In this document: positions 18,385 to 28,363 of the stretch, piece by piece | Numbering within the stretch: position 1 is the stretch's first letter | Layout of the letters: each line of letters starts with the position of its first letter | From: Motiliproteus sp. SC1-56 | GTDB lineage: Bacteria; Pseudomonadota; Gammaproteobacteria; Pseudomonadales; Balneatricaceae | Direction: 5' to 3' | Assembly (NCBI RefSeq): GCF_017309075.1 | Contig: NZ_JAEMGS010000017.1 | Location: 20,002 to 84,001, forward strand | Length of the DNA: 64,000 nucleotides | Position numbers and translations under genes: made by a program | The notes under the pieces: generated by a model | The model's input: the letters and a program-made list of their open reading frames with translations, nothing else | Databases searched by the model: none | Told to the model about the DNA's origin: nothing

Positions 18385-19659
18385 ATGGAGAATAAGGATT
18401 GCCGAATTGCCGTTATTGGCCTGGGTTACGTGGGCTTGCCCCTCGCCGTGGCCTTCGGTAACCGGTTCCAGACCCTGGGGTTTGACATCAAGGCGGCGCG
18501 GATCGCCGAACTGCGGGCGGGAGAGGATTCCACCCGCGAGGTTTCCAGGGACGCGCTGCTGGGCGCGGGCCGGCTTAGCTTTACCGACAGTCCGGCGGAG
18601 TTGGAAGGGTGCAACGTGTTTGTCATTACCGTGCCCACACCTATCGATGTCCACAAGCAGCCGGACCTCACGCCCCTGCGTCGCGCTTCTGAATTGGTGG
18701 GGCATGCACTCAAACCCGGCGACACGGTGATCTACGAGTCCACCGTCTACCCCGGCGCCACCGAGGAGGTCTGCGTGCCCATCCTCGCGGAGGTCTCCGG
18801 GCTGACCTTTAACCAGGATTTCTTCGCTGGCTACAGCCCGGAACGGATAAACCCCGGGGACAAGGCGCACCGGATTGAAAGCATCCTCAAGGTGACCTCC
18901 GGTTCCACCCCCGAGATAGCTGATTTCGTGGACCGGCTTTACGGCGCAATCATCAAGGCCGGCACCCACAAGGCCAGTTCAATCCGCGTGGCCGAAGCCG
19001 CCAAGGTAATCGAGAACACTCAGCGTGATCTGAACATCGCCCTGATAAACGAACTGGCCATCATTTTTGGCAAACTGGGTATCGACACCGGCGAGGTGCT
19101 CGCCGCAGCCGGTACCAAATGGAACTTTCTGCCCTTTCGGCCCGGGCTGGTGGGAGGCCACTGCATCAGTATCGACCCGTACTATCTGACCCACAAGGCC
19201 CAGGCCGTCGGTTACCACCCGGAGATTATCCTGGCCGGCCGACGCCTAAACGATGGCATGGGAGCACACGTGGTTTCCCAGGTGGTTAAGATGATGACCC
19301 AGAAAAAGATCCAGGTGATGGACAGCCGGGTACTGATTCTGGGGCTTACCTTCAAGGAAAACTGCCCGGACCTGCGTAATACCCGGGTGGTGGACATGGT
19401 CGCAGAGCTGGCCGAATACCATGCCGAAGTGGATATCTACGACCCTTGGGTGGACCCGCAGGAGGCCTGCGAGGAGTATGGGTTGGAGCTGGTCGCCGAG
19501 CCCCAGGTGGACACATACGATGCGGTGATTGTTGCCGTGGCCCATGACGAGTTTAAGGCCATGGGGCCGGAACGCATTAAGGCATTTGGCAAACAGAGCC
19601 ATGTGATTTTTGATATTAAACACTTGCTGCCGCGGGAAATGGTGGACGCCCGGTTGTAA
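18385..19659 (+). CDS. UDP-GlcNAc 6-dehydrogenase (TviB/WbpA type)
   Basis: The 424-residue nucleotide-sugar dehydrogenase has [11 protein letters not shown] (11-21), the [11 protein letters not shown] motif (150-160) and catalytic C260 in [14 protein letters not shown]. The SPERINPGD form belongs to the TviB/WbpA group, which oxidises UDP-GlcNAc to UDP-GlcNAcA. Here it supplies WbpB, WbpE and WbpD downstream. The ATG at 18385 is preceded by AAGGAG; the GTG five codons earlier is less likely. It is the third UDP-sugar dehydrogenase of this locus. Confidence 0.9.
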   Translation: MENKDCRIAVIGLGYVGLPLAVAFGNRFQTLGFDIKAARIAELRAGEDSTREVSRDALLGAGRLSFTDSPAELEGCNVFVITVPTPIDVHKQPDLTPLRRASELVGHALKPGDTVIYESTVYPGATEEVCVPILAEVSGLTFNQDFFAGYSPERINPGDKAHRIESILKVTSGSTPEIADFVDRLYGAIIKAGTHKASSIRVAEAAKVIENTQRDLNIALINELAIIFGKLGIDTGEVLAAAGTKWNFLPFRPGLVGGHCISIDPYYLTHKAQAVGYHPEIILAGRRLNDGMGAHVVSQVVKMMTQKKIQVMDSRVLILGLTFKENCPDLRNTRVVDMVAELAEYHAEVDIYDPWVDPQEACEEYGLELVAEPQVDTYDAVIVAVAHDEFKAMGPERIKAFGKQSHVIFDIKHLLPREMVDARL

Positions 19660-19752
19660 GTCCTCGGCCGTGCGGCGTAGCGGTAAGGCTAGACTAGGGC
19701 GCGAAGCTGCTCGATACCCTGCAATGAGTGCAAGAGAAAGTAGGAAATTTAT

Positions 19753-20769
19753 ATGAAGGTTTTGGTCACCGGTGCCGCAGGCTTTATCGGCTCCCATGTC
19801 ACCCTCAGGTTGCTTGAGCGGGGCGATGAAGTGGTTGGCATCGACAACCTCAATGATTACTACGATGTTTCTCTGAAGGAGGCCCGGTTGGAGCGGATTC
19901 GCGAAAGCCAGGGCGCCGAGTGCTTCAGCTTCGAAAAGCTGGATGTGGAGGATCGTCAGGGTATGGAGCGACTGTTCTCCGGGCAAGGCTTCGATCGGGT
20001 CGTTCACCTTGCCGCCCAGGCCGGAGTGCGTTACAGCATCGAGAACCCCCGCGCCTACATCGACAGCAACATCGTTGGTTTCCTCAATATCCTCGAGGGT
20101 TGTCGGCATCACGGGGTGGAGCACCTGGTTTACGCGTCCTCAAGCTCAGTGTACGGCGCTAACGAAACCATGCCTTTCTCGGAGCATGACAACATCGACC
20201 ATCCGCTCTCGCTCTACGCCGCCACCAAAAAGTCCAACGAACTGATGGCCCACACTTACAGCCATCTGTACAACCTGCCAACCACTGGCCTGCGCTTCTT
20301 CACCGTCTACGGACCCTGGGGGCGCCCCGATATGGCGCTGTTTCTCTTCACCCGCGCCATCCTCGAGGGGCGGCCGATCGACGTTTTCAACTACGGCAAG
20401 CACCGACGCGATTTCACCTATATCGACGATATCGTCGAAGGGGTAATTCGTACCCTCGATAAACCCGCTGACCCCAACCCCGCCTGGACCGGCAAGACCC
20501 CGGACCCCGCCACCAGCAAGGCCCCTTGGCGCGTCTTCAACATCGGTAACCAGCGCCCGGTGGAGCTGTTGACCTACATCGACTGCATCGAAAAGGCCCT
20601 GGGTAAAAAGGCGGAGATGAACCTGCTGCCGCTGCAGCCTGGGGACGTTCCCGACACTTATGCCGATGTGGAGTCTCTGGTGGAGTGGGTGGACTACAAG
20701 CCCAGCGTGCCGGTGGAAGAGGGGGTGGCTAGGTTTGTGCAGTGGTATCAGACATTTTATAAAAGCTAA
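19753..20769 (+). CDS. NAD-dependent epimerase, probably UDP-glucuronate 4-epimerase
   Basis: The 338-residue extended SDR has [10 protein letters not shown] (6-15), a NLNDYYD segment near residue 38 and the YAATKKSNE active-site motif. The long middle part ([41 protein letters not shown]) is characteristic of UDP-GlcA 4-epimerases (CapI/LspL type). It would convert UDP-GlcA from Ugd into UDP-GalA. AGGAAA sits ahead of the ATG. It interrupts the tviB-wbpB order usual for the diacetamido-sugar pathway. Confidence 0.88.
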   Translation: MKVLVTGAAGFIGSHVTLRLLERGDEVVGIDNLNDYYDVSLKEARLERIRESQGAECFSFEKLDVEDRQGMERLFSGQGFDRVVHLAAQAGVRYSIENPRAYIDSNIVGFLNILEGCRHHGVEHLVYASSSSVYGANETMPFSEHDNIDHPLSLYAATKKSNELMAHTYSHLYNLPTTGLRFFTVYGPWGRPDMALFLFTRAILEGRPIDVFNYGKHRRDFTYIDDIVEGVIRTLDKPADPNPAWTGKTPDPATSKAPWRVFNIGNQRPVELLTYIDCIEKALGKKAEMNLLPLQPGDVPDTYADVESLVEWVDYKPSVPVEEGVARFVQWYQTFYKS

Positions 20770-20848
20770 CTTTCCGCCACTTCGTCCCTTCAGTCGAAGT
20801 TCCCGTTGACCCTTGTCATACGGGTTGGCACGTCGTGTTATGTTTTAA

Positions 20849-21831
<983 letters not shown>

Positions 21832-21832
<1 letters not shown>

Positions 21833-22413
21833 TGGGCGTTTTCATTCACGGCAGCGCCATTGTTGACCCGGGGGCCCAAATCGGTGAAGACACCCGTATT
21901 TGGCACTTTGTACATGTCTGCGGAGGTGCCCGTATTGGCAGTCGGGTCTCGTTGGGGCAGAACGTCTTTGTCGGCAATAAAGTGGTGATCGGTGATCGCT
22001 GCAAGATCCAGAACAACGTTTCCGTCTATGACAACGTGACCCTGGAAGAGGGGGTATTCTGTGGCCCCAGCATGGTGTTCACCAACGTCTACAACCCCCG
22101 CTCGCTGATCGAGCGCAAAGACCAGTATCGCGATACCCTGGTGAAACAGGGCGCGACCCTTGGCGCCAACTGTACCGTTGTCTGCGGCATAACCATCGGC
22201 CGATTTGCCTTCGTCGGTGCCGGCGCGGTGATCAATAAAGACGTGCCCGACTATGCGTTGATGGTCGGCGTGCCGGCCCGGCAGGTTGGCTGGATGAGCG
22301 AGTTTGGTGAGCAGCTGGATCTGCCGCTCAGCGGCGAGGCCGAGGCACGTTGCCCACATAGTGGGGAGCGCTATCGTCTCGAAGGCGCAATTCTGACCAA
22401 GTTAACGGACTGA
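21832..22413 (+). CDS. wbpD: UDP-GlcNAc3NA N-acetyltransferase (WbpD/WlbB type)
   Basis: The 193-residue protein is a left-handed beta-helix with hexapeptide repeats ([47 protein letters not shown]). The family's [13 protein letters not shown] segment and the C-terminal PARQVGWMS close match WbpD/WlbB. It acetylates the 3-amino group to give UDP-GlcNAc3NAcA. Start and stop are coupled to wbpB by TGATG, and wbpE follows two bases later. Confidence 0.92.
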
Positions 22414-22415
22414 TC

Positions 22416-23495
22416 ATGGAGTTTATCGATCTAAAAGCGCAGCAACTGAGGATTAAGGACAACATTGACGCGGCAATTCAGCGGGTTCTGGCTCACGGCA
22501 AGTATATTCTAGGCCCGGAAGTTGATGAATTAGAGGAGAAACTGGCGCAGTTCGTTGGTGTTAAACACTGTATCAGCTGTGCGAACGGCACCGATGCGCT
22601 GCAGATTTCATTGATGGGGCTGGGTATTGGGCCGGGTGACGAGGTGATCGTTCCCGGGTTTTCCTATATCGCCACCGCCGAAACCGTGGCGCTGCTGGGT
22701 GCTAAACCCGTTTACGTCGATGTTGACCCACGCACCTACAACTTGGATCCTGCACTGATCGAAGCGGCGCTCACGGAGCGAAGTAAGGCGATCATGCCGG
22801 TGTCGCTCTATGGCCAGTGTGCCGATTTTGAAGCCATTAATGCAATTGCTGAGCGACATGGGCTGGCCGTCATTGAAGACGGTGCCCAAAGTTTCGGAGC
22901 GACCTATAGAGGGCGACGCTCCTGCGGCCTGTCGACGATCGGCTGTACCAGTTTTTTTCCCAGCAAACCGTTGGGCTGTTATGGTGACGGCGGAGCGCTC
23001 TTCACCGATGACTATGAACTGGCCACCGTGTTGCGCCAGATCGCACGCCACGGACAGGACCGGCGCTATCACCATATTCGGGTAGGGATCAACAGCCGCT
23101 TGGATACCCTCCAAGCGGCCATCCTGCTGGAAAAGCTGAAGATATTTCCGGAAGAGATCAAACTACGCCAGCAGGTGGCGGACCACTATGCCCAGCTGTT
23201 AAAAGAACACACCGGAATCGAACCGCCCTATATCGCACCTGAAAACAGCAGTGTTTATGCCCAGTATACGATTCAGGTGGAGCAGCGTGCTCAACTCCAA
23301 GAGTTTTTGAATAGTGCCGGGATTCCGACCGCTGTCCATTACCCGATCCCCTTGCATCGACAGCCTGCGGTGGGTGATAAGGATGTTTGTTTGCCGGTGA
23401 GCGAAAGTTTGGCAGAACGAGTGGTGAGTTTGCCGATGCATCCTTATGTAGATACAGAGGATCAGGCTTTAATAGTTAACCGTCTTACAAGCTGA
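22416..23495 (+). CDS. wbpE: UDP-3-keto-GlcNAcA aminotransferase (WbpE/WlbC type)
   Basis: The 359-residue DegT/DnrJ/EryC1 aminotransferase has the PLP lysine K184 in SFFPSKPLGCYGDGGA, plus SCANGTDAL near the phosphate site and IEDGAQSFGA. The sequence follows the WbpE pattern closely (MEFIDLKAQQ..I..VL.HGKYILGPEV). It transfers an amino group to C3, in the order WbpA-B-E-D. It ends the pathway block that makes UDP-GlcNAc3NAcA. After it base composition starts to drop. Confidence 0.93.
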   Translation: MEFIDLKAQQLRIKDNIDAAIQRVLAHGKYILGPEVDELEEKLAQFVGVKHCISCANGTDALQISLMGLGIGPGDEVIVPGFSYIATAETVALLGAKPVYVDVDPRTYNLDPALIEAALTERSKAIMPVSLYGQCADFEAINAIAERHGLAVIEDGAQSFGATYRGRRSCGLSTIGCTSFFPSKPLGCYGDGGALFTDDYELATVLRQIARHGQDRRYHHIRVGINSRLDTLQAAILLEKLKIFPEEIKLRQQVADHYAQLLKEHTGIEPPYIAPENSSVYAQYTIQVEQRAQLQEFLNSAGIPTAVHYPIPLHRQPAVGDKDVCLPVSESLAERVVSLPMHPYVDTEDQALIVNRLTS

Positions 23496-23618
23496 ATGGA
23501 TCAATCATCTAATTTACTGAGTATTAGGTGGGGATCTGTTTGAATAATTCGAGCCTTAAGACTCAGTGCGCTCTCAACAATAGAACTAACTAGATCAACA
23601 ATATATTGGGTGCTGTTA

Positions 23619-24608
23619 ATGATTCGAGGAAAGAAAATATTCATTACCGGAGGTGCTGGCTTTATTGCCAGCATGCTGATCTCAAAGTTAGCCGATGAGA
23701 ATGAAATTGTCGTTTATGACAACTATACGAGAAATACCCTGAAGGGGACCCCTTATAACTATCACCCTAATGTCCGCCAGGTTCAGGGCGACGTGCTTGA
23801 CTACGCGGCATTGAAGGATGCCATGACAGGAGCCCAGCTGGTGGTTCATGCCGCGGCGATTGCCGGTATTGAATCTACGGTGAGCAACCCCGTAAATACC
23901 ATGCGCGTCAATATGATGGGTACCGCTAACGTTCTGCAAGCCACTAATGAGTTAGGGGGGATAGAGCGTTTTCTTGAATTCTCAACATCGGAAGTTTTTG
24001 GATCAATGGCCTTTAAGGTCGATGAGGGTCAGCAAACAGTTACCGGTGCTGTTGGCGAAGCGCGCTGGACCTATGCGGTGAGCAAATTGGCAGGCGAGCA
24101 CTTGTCCCATGCTTATTTTAAACAGTACGGCATGCCCACAGTGACGGTGCGCCCGTTCAATGTTTATGGGCCTGGACAGACGGGTGAAGGCGCTTTGTCG
24201 ATATTTGTGCGTAAGGCCCTAAAAAACGAAGATCTTTTAATATTTGGCGATGGCAGCCAGATCCGTGCCTGGTGTTATGTCGATGATATGGTCGAAGGTG
24301 TTCTTTGTGCGCTAGAGCACCCGAACGCGGTGGGGCATTCCTTCAACATAGGTAACGCACGTGCAGTGACGACAATCTACGGACTTGCGGAAGCGGTTTG
24401 TCGGGTAGTTGGTAGTTCATCCAAGATAGTGTTCCGCGATGCTCTTTCTGCCGATATTGAACTACGTATTCCTCATGTGGCCAAGTCAAAGGAGTTGATC
24501 GGCTTTGAAGCCAAGGTGGACCTTGATGAAGGCCTGAAGCGTACAGCTACCTGGATAGCAAATAATGAAAGCTCCCTGCTTCCGCTCACCGATATGTTCA
24601 AGAGTTAA
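23619..24608 (+). CDS. NAD-dependent epimerase/dehydratase of unknown sugar specificity
   Basis: The 329-residue extended SDR has TGGAGFIAS near residue 9 and a serine-rich FSTSEVFG segment followed by the YAVSKLAGE active site. It resembles nucleotide-sugar 4-epimerases or 4,6-dehydratases, but I cannot name the substrate. Two bases separate it from the aminotransferase gene, so the pair likely makes a keto sugar and then an amino sugar. The ATG at 23619 is the best family-like start; the ribosome site is weak. The 123 bases before it show no clear promoter. Confidence 0.8.
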   Translation: MIRGKKIFITGGAGFIASMLISKLADENEIVVYDNYTRNTLKGTPYNYHPNVRQVQGDVLDYAALKDAMTGAQLVVHAAAIAGIESTVSNPVNTMRVNMMGTANVLQATNELGGIERFLEFSTSEVFGSMAFKVDEGQQTVTGAVGEARWTYAVSKLAGEHLSHAYFKQYGMPTVTVRPFNVYGPGQTGEGALSIFVRKALKNEDLLIFGDGSQIRAWCYVDDMVEGVLCALEHPNAVGHSFNIGNARAVTTIYGLAEAVCRVVGSSSKIVFRDALSADIELRIPHVAKSKELIGFEAKVDLDEGLKRTATWIANNESSLLPLTDMFKS

Positions 24609-24610
24609 TC

Positions 24611-25717
24611 GTGATTAAGCTCTCTCAGCCCAATATTAGTGATGCTGCCATCGAAGCAGTCGTTGACGTATTAAAGTCGGGCAACTTGGTGCAGGGAGTT
24701 CAGTGCGAAGCCTTTGAATATGAGTTGGCGGAATATCTAGGCTGTAGCGATGTTGTGCTGGCCTCTTCAGGAACTGCTGCTTTACACCTCGCTTTGCTTT
24801 CTCTGGGCATCGGGCCAGGCGACGCCGTTATTGTCCCTGACTTTACCTTCCCCGCAACGGCGAATGTGGTCAAGATTACCGGGGCAACTTCGGTAATCGT
24901 AGATGTTGACAGAGATACCTACACCCTCTCTATAGAAAATCTTGAGTCAGTTATCAGAGACTGGAATGGCCCTGATCAGCTTAAAGCAATCATGCCCGTA
25001 CATGAATTTGGCTGTCCGGTACAAATGGACGAAGTTAACCGGCTGGCTAAAGAACATAGCCTCTTTGTTGTCGAAGATGCCGCCTGTGCACTGGGAGCGA
25101 CCTACAAAGGAACAAAGGTTGGCACTCTGGGTGACATCGGCTGTTTTTCTTTCCACCCGCGTAAAACGCTGACTACCGGAGAGGGAGGGGCTTTAGCAAC
25201 TAATAGTCCTTCGTTGGCCAAGCGACTAAGACGATTACGTAGTCATGGTATGGAGCGAACTGGCAGCCAAGTTCAATTTATTGAGCCGGGGCTCAACTAC
25301 CGAATGACAGACTTTCAGGCGGTGCTAGGTCGCCACCAACTGCCAGACCTGGATAAGTGGATCAAGGATAGGGCCGCGTTGGTGGAGGTTTACCGGAGCG
25401 AGCTTTCTGCCCTTGAACAGCGAGGAATAATCAAGTTACCAGCTAGAGTAGAAGGCCATAGTTGGCAGACATTGATGATCACTCTCGATGCAGAGGTTAA
25501 TAGAGACGAGTTGATTAAAAGCATGAGAGGGAAAGGTACTGAGGTCAATCTTGGGGCGCAAAGCTTAAGCAGTATTGGCATTTATAGTGATTCAAAGTTT
25601 AAGTGTAAGAATGGGTCTTATCTGTATCAGTCTGGCTTAGCTCTGCCTTTATACGAAAATTTAGATAGATCAGGTGTTAATACTATTTCAGGGTCGTTGA
25701 TCAAATGTCTGAAATAA
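24611..25717 (+). CDS. DegT/DnrJ/EryC1 sugar aminotransferase
   Basis: The 368-residue protein has the PLP lysine K185 in SFHPRKTLTTGEGGAL, ASSGTAALHLAL near the phosphate pocket and VVEDAACALGATY. The HPRK form is common among aminotransferases acting on 4-keto sugars. Its substrate is probably the product of the epimerase/dehydratase just upstream. It starts with GTG at 24611 and overlaps the formyltransferase-like gene by 13 bases. Its 3' part becomes AT-rich, so the composition switch lies inside or just after this gene. Confidence 0.85.
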   Translation: MIKLSQPNISDAAIEAVVDVLKSGNLVQGVQCEAFEYELAEYLGCSDVVLASSGTAALHLALLSLGIGPGDAVIVPDFTFPATANVVKITGATSVIVDVDRDTYTLSIENLESVIRDWNGPDQLKAIMPVHEFGCPVQMDEVNRLAKEHSLFVVEDAACALGATYKGTKVGTLGDIGCFSFHPRKTLTTGEGGALATNSPSLAKRLRRLRSHGMERTGSQVQFIEPGLNYRMTDFQAVLGRHQLPDLDKWIKDRAALVEVYRSELSALEQRGIIKLPARVEGHSWQTLMITLDAEVNRDELIKSMRGKGTEVNLGAQSLSSIGIYSDSKFKCKNGSYLYQSGLALPLYENLDRSGVNTISGSLIKCLK

Positions 25718-26601
25718 TATTTATTGGTAGTAAGAGATCAGGTTTTGAGGTATTAAAAAAGATATATAGTCTATGTGCTGATAAAATATTAAAAGTAATA
25801 ACCTTTGATGATAGAGTTGATATAAGAAGCTGTTTCGACGATTATTGTAGTTTTGTTAAAGAAAGAGGCTTGGAATTATTAATTATAAATCCAATGGGTC
25901 TAGATTTTGCTCTTAAAGAGTTTTCCGGGAAAAAAGTTTTTTTGGTTGGTTGGTATTACTTGATACCGGAGCCTCTTTTGGAAAAAAATGATTTTTACGC
26001 GATACACTACTCCTACCTGCCAAAATATAGGGGTAATGCGCCTGTTGTTTGGCAAATAATAAATGGTGAAAAAAATATAGGGGTTACATTATTCAAGATT
26101 TCTACTGGAATGGATGATGGAGATTATATTGTTAGGGAAAGCTTTACTTTAGAAGAGGGTGATGACGTGTTATCTGCTCTTTTGAAGGCCGATGATTTAG
26201 CAGTTGATATTATAGATAGATATCTACAATGTATTTTGGATGGGTCGGTAAAGCTGTGCCCTCAGAATAATGAAGAGGCTACGTATTGTTCTTTGAGAAC
26301 TCCTGATGATGGAAGAATAGATTGGCAGTGGTCAGTGGAAAATATAATAAATTTTATCAGAGCACAGTCGTATCCTTATCCTGGAGCTTACACTATAGAT
26401 TCATCAGGAAATAAAATATATATCACAAAAGCAGTAGTGGATTGTAGGGAAATATATGCGCCAATTGGTGCTGTTTTTGAAAGAAGCAGGGAAGGTATTA
26501 CGATTAAGTGCGGTGATGGATCTATTAAAATTTTGGAAGCTAATGCTGGGCGTGAAAAAGATTTGCTAAAGTTGTTTAAAAGTTTAAAGACGAGATTGTA
26601 G
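25705..26601 (+). CDS. Formyltransferase-fold protein, probable sugar N-formyltransferase
   Basis: The 298-residue protein matches the methionyl-tRNA/sugar formyltransferase core: HYSYLPKYRGNAPVVWQIIN (101-120), GVTLFKI, MDDGD (136-140), and a C-terminal domain with YPYPGAY. This core uses 10-formyltetrahydrofolate. Position after an aminotransferase suggests N-formylation of an amino sugar. The family's catalytic Asn two residues before the His is alanine here (A99-I-H101; PurU in this same window has N190-I-H192), while the Asp (D137) is present. Activity is therefore uncertain. The gene is AT-rich, with A and T runs, and is coupled to the gene before it. Confidence 0.8.
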   Translation: MSEIIFIGSKRSGFEVLKKIYSLCADKILKVITFDDRVDIRSCFDDYCSFVKERGLELLIINPMGLDFALKEFSGKKVFLVGWYYLIPEPLLEKNDFYAIHYSYLPKYRGNAPVVWQIINGEKNIGVTLFKISTGMDDGDYIVRESFTLEEGDDVLSALLKADDLAVDIIDRYLQCILDGSVKLCPQNNEEATYCSLRTPDDGRIDWQWSVENIINFIRAQSYPYPGAYTIDSSGNKIYITKAVVDCREIYAPIGAVFERSREGITIKCGDGSIKILEANAGREKDLLKLFKSLKTRL

Positions 26602-26667
26602 TGTTGTATAAATCAAGTTTGCCATTGTTGTCTAGTTAGAAATTATAAGTGGTTTATTAATGTTGGG

Positions 26668-27450
26668 ATGGTTAAAGTGCAGTATCTGCCTAAGTTTATA
26701 TTAAAAGAATATGAATCTTTAATTTCTGCTTTTGATCATTGCGGCTTTAAGATGAGGCCTTCGTCTCATATTGATGAAGAAGAAAATGAGGTAGTTTATT
26801 TTCGTCACGATGTTGATTTTTCTATAGATCTTAGTCTTCCGATTGCAGAGTTAGAGGCAAAGTTAGGAGTTTCGAGTGTATATTACATATTGCTAACCGG
26901 GCCTTATAATGCTTTAAGTAAGAGTTCCATTTGTTCTATTAAAAAATTAATTGATCTTGGTCATAAAATAGGGCTTCACTATGACTTGAGTTGCTACCCA
27001 GGCGATCTTTGTGAAGCAAGAAATAGGCTAAGTGTTGAAGTTGGCTTGCTTGAATTAATTAGTGATAGCAAGGTTGCATCAATAGTTATGCATGAGCCTT
27101 TTAGGGGGGGGGGAGATATCTTTTTAGAGGGTTCAGGTTACTCTAATCCTTCTTATAATCAATATAATGATCCGTCTTTGTGCTATGTTAGCGACTCTTG
27201 TAGGGCTTGGAGAGACGATACCTTGTTGCGTTTTTTGTCTGGGCTAGAGAGGCGTAATAGGCTGCTCTTAAACACACATCCAGAGCTTTGGCTGGCTAAA
27301 AGATCTATGCATAGGTTGTCTTATCTTAATGATCTGTTAGGGCCTAAGATATTAAAACCAAAAAAAGATTACTTTCTGAGAGATGTTAAGAATATTTGGT
27401 CTACTCATGAAGCCGCTGTAAATGGATACGGGGATGTAGATGAGTTATAG
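26668..27450 (+). CDS. NodB-like (polysaccharide deacetylase-type) protein containing a G10 run
   Basis: The 260-residue protein has FRHDVDFS near residue 50 and [10 protein letters not shown] near 105. These are the metal-site Asp and His motifs of polysaccharide-deacetylase-like (NodB-fold) proteins in sugar clusters. It is short and lacks other CE4 motifs that I can identify, so hydrolysis of an N- or O-acyl group is inferred. Ten consecutive G at 27104-27113 lie in an RGGGD segment; a one-base slip would shift the frame and cut off about 40 percent of the protein. It overlaps the LpxD-like gene by 11 bases. The gene is strongly AT-rich apart from the G run. Confidence 0.65.
   Translation: MVKVQYLPKFILKEYESLISAFDHCGFKMRPSSHIDEEENEVVYFRHDVDFSIDLSLPIAELEAKLGVSSVYYILLTGPYNALSKSSICSIKKLIDLGHKIGLHYDLSCYPGDLCEARNRLSVEVGLLELISDSKVASIVMHEPFRGGGDIFLEGSGYSNPSYNQYNDPSLCYVSDSCRAWRDDTLLRFLSGLERRNRLLLNTHPELWLAKRSMHRLSYLNDLLGPKILKPKKDYFLRDVKNIWSTHEAAVNGYGDVDEL
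27104..27113 (+). repeat. G10 homopolymer tract inside a coding region
   Basis: Ten G bases in a row stand inside the AT-rich NodB-like gene, in the frame AGG-GGG-GGG-GGA. Long G runs in surface-polysaccharide genes are typical sites of slipped-strand phase variation. The gene is in frame at this length. Confidence 0.85.
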
Positions 27451-28363
27451 GATAGATTCTTCTAGGCTAATTGAATTTTTTAATAAGAAGGAAGGTGAAA
27501 TTGAATATGTGCGGGGCGATATATTAGCAAGTTTGGCCGAAGTTGAAGTCGGTGCTGTTACTGATAATCTCTCATGTCCATTGTTGTCTTTTATAGGTCA
27601 TACGGCTAGTGATGCTCAGTTTTTGCTGGAATCTTCAGAAGCTAAAATTGTACTAGTTGATAAGGGTTTAGATGTATCAAATGTAAAAGAAAAGTGCCTA
27701 ATTATATCAGCTAATGCACGCTTGCTTTTTTGCGAGCTCCTTACTTTTGTTGATATTGATGACTTGCCAGAGAATAATGCTTACATACACGATAATGTAT
27801 CAATAGGGCTCGGAACCTATATTGGAAACAACTGTACAATCGAAGAAGGAGTTATCATCGGGCGCGATTGTAAAATATTTCATAATGTAACCATACTCAA
27901 AGGGACTGTTATTGGTGACCGAGTAAGTATCTCCCCTGGAGTTGTCATTGGTACGGATGGATTTGGTTATGAGCGGCGTGATGATGGGTCTTATATAAAA
28001 TTTCCACATATCGGCAATGTAGTAATAGGTAATGATGTTGATATAGGAGCTAACACAGTTATTGATCGAGGAAGTCTTGGTTCTACTAAAATAGGTAATG
28101 GAGTAAAGATCGATAACTTAGTGCATATATCACATAATGTAGAAATTGGTGACAATACGTTGGTGATTGCTAATGCTATGGTTGGTGGAAGCGTTAAAAT
28201 AGGTAAGGGGTCATGGATAGGGCCTTCATCAAACATAGTTGATCGAAAGACTGTAGGTAAGTACGCATTTATTGGTATGGGTGTTTCGATAATTCAAAAT
28301 GTTGTTGATAACGGAAGGTATACGCTTAAGAACTTTCTAAATGTTGTTAGGTCAAGAAAATGA
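27440..28363 (+). CDS. LpxD-like acyltransferase in the sugar cluster
   Basis: The 307-residue protein looks like UDP-3-O-acylglucosamine N-acyltransferase: an N-terminal substrate domain (1-105), then a left-handed beta-helix with [14 protein letters not shown] (170-183), [16 protein letters not shown] and the HISHN pair (H229, H232; H229 is in the region of the LpxD catalytic His). It is somewhat shorter than LpxD (about 340). Housekeeping lpxD normally sits with fabZ-lpxA, not in an O-antigen locus, and this copy is AT-rich. I infer a paralogue that acylates an amino sugar, perhaps with a long or hydroxy acyl chain. It overlaps both neighbours. Confidence 0.75.
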   Translation: MSYRIDSSRLIEFFNKKEGEIEYVRGDILASLAEVEVGAVTDNLSCPLLSFIGHTASDAQFLLESSEAKIVLVDKGLDVSNVKEKCLIISANARLLFCELLTFVDIDDLPENNAYIHDNVSIGLGTYIGNNCTIEEGVIIGRDCKIFHNVTILKGTVIGDRVSISPGVVIGTDGFGYERRDDGSYIKFPHIGNVVIGNDVDIGANTVIDRGSLGSTKIGNGVKIDNLVHISHNVEIGDNTLVIANAMVGGSVKIGKGSWIGPSSNIVDRKTVGKYAFIGMGVSIIQNVVDNGRYTLKNFLNVVRSRK

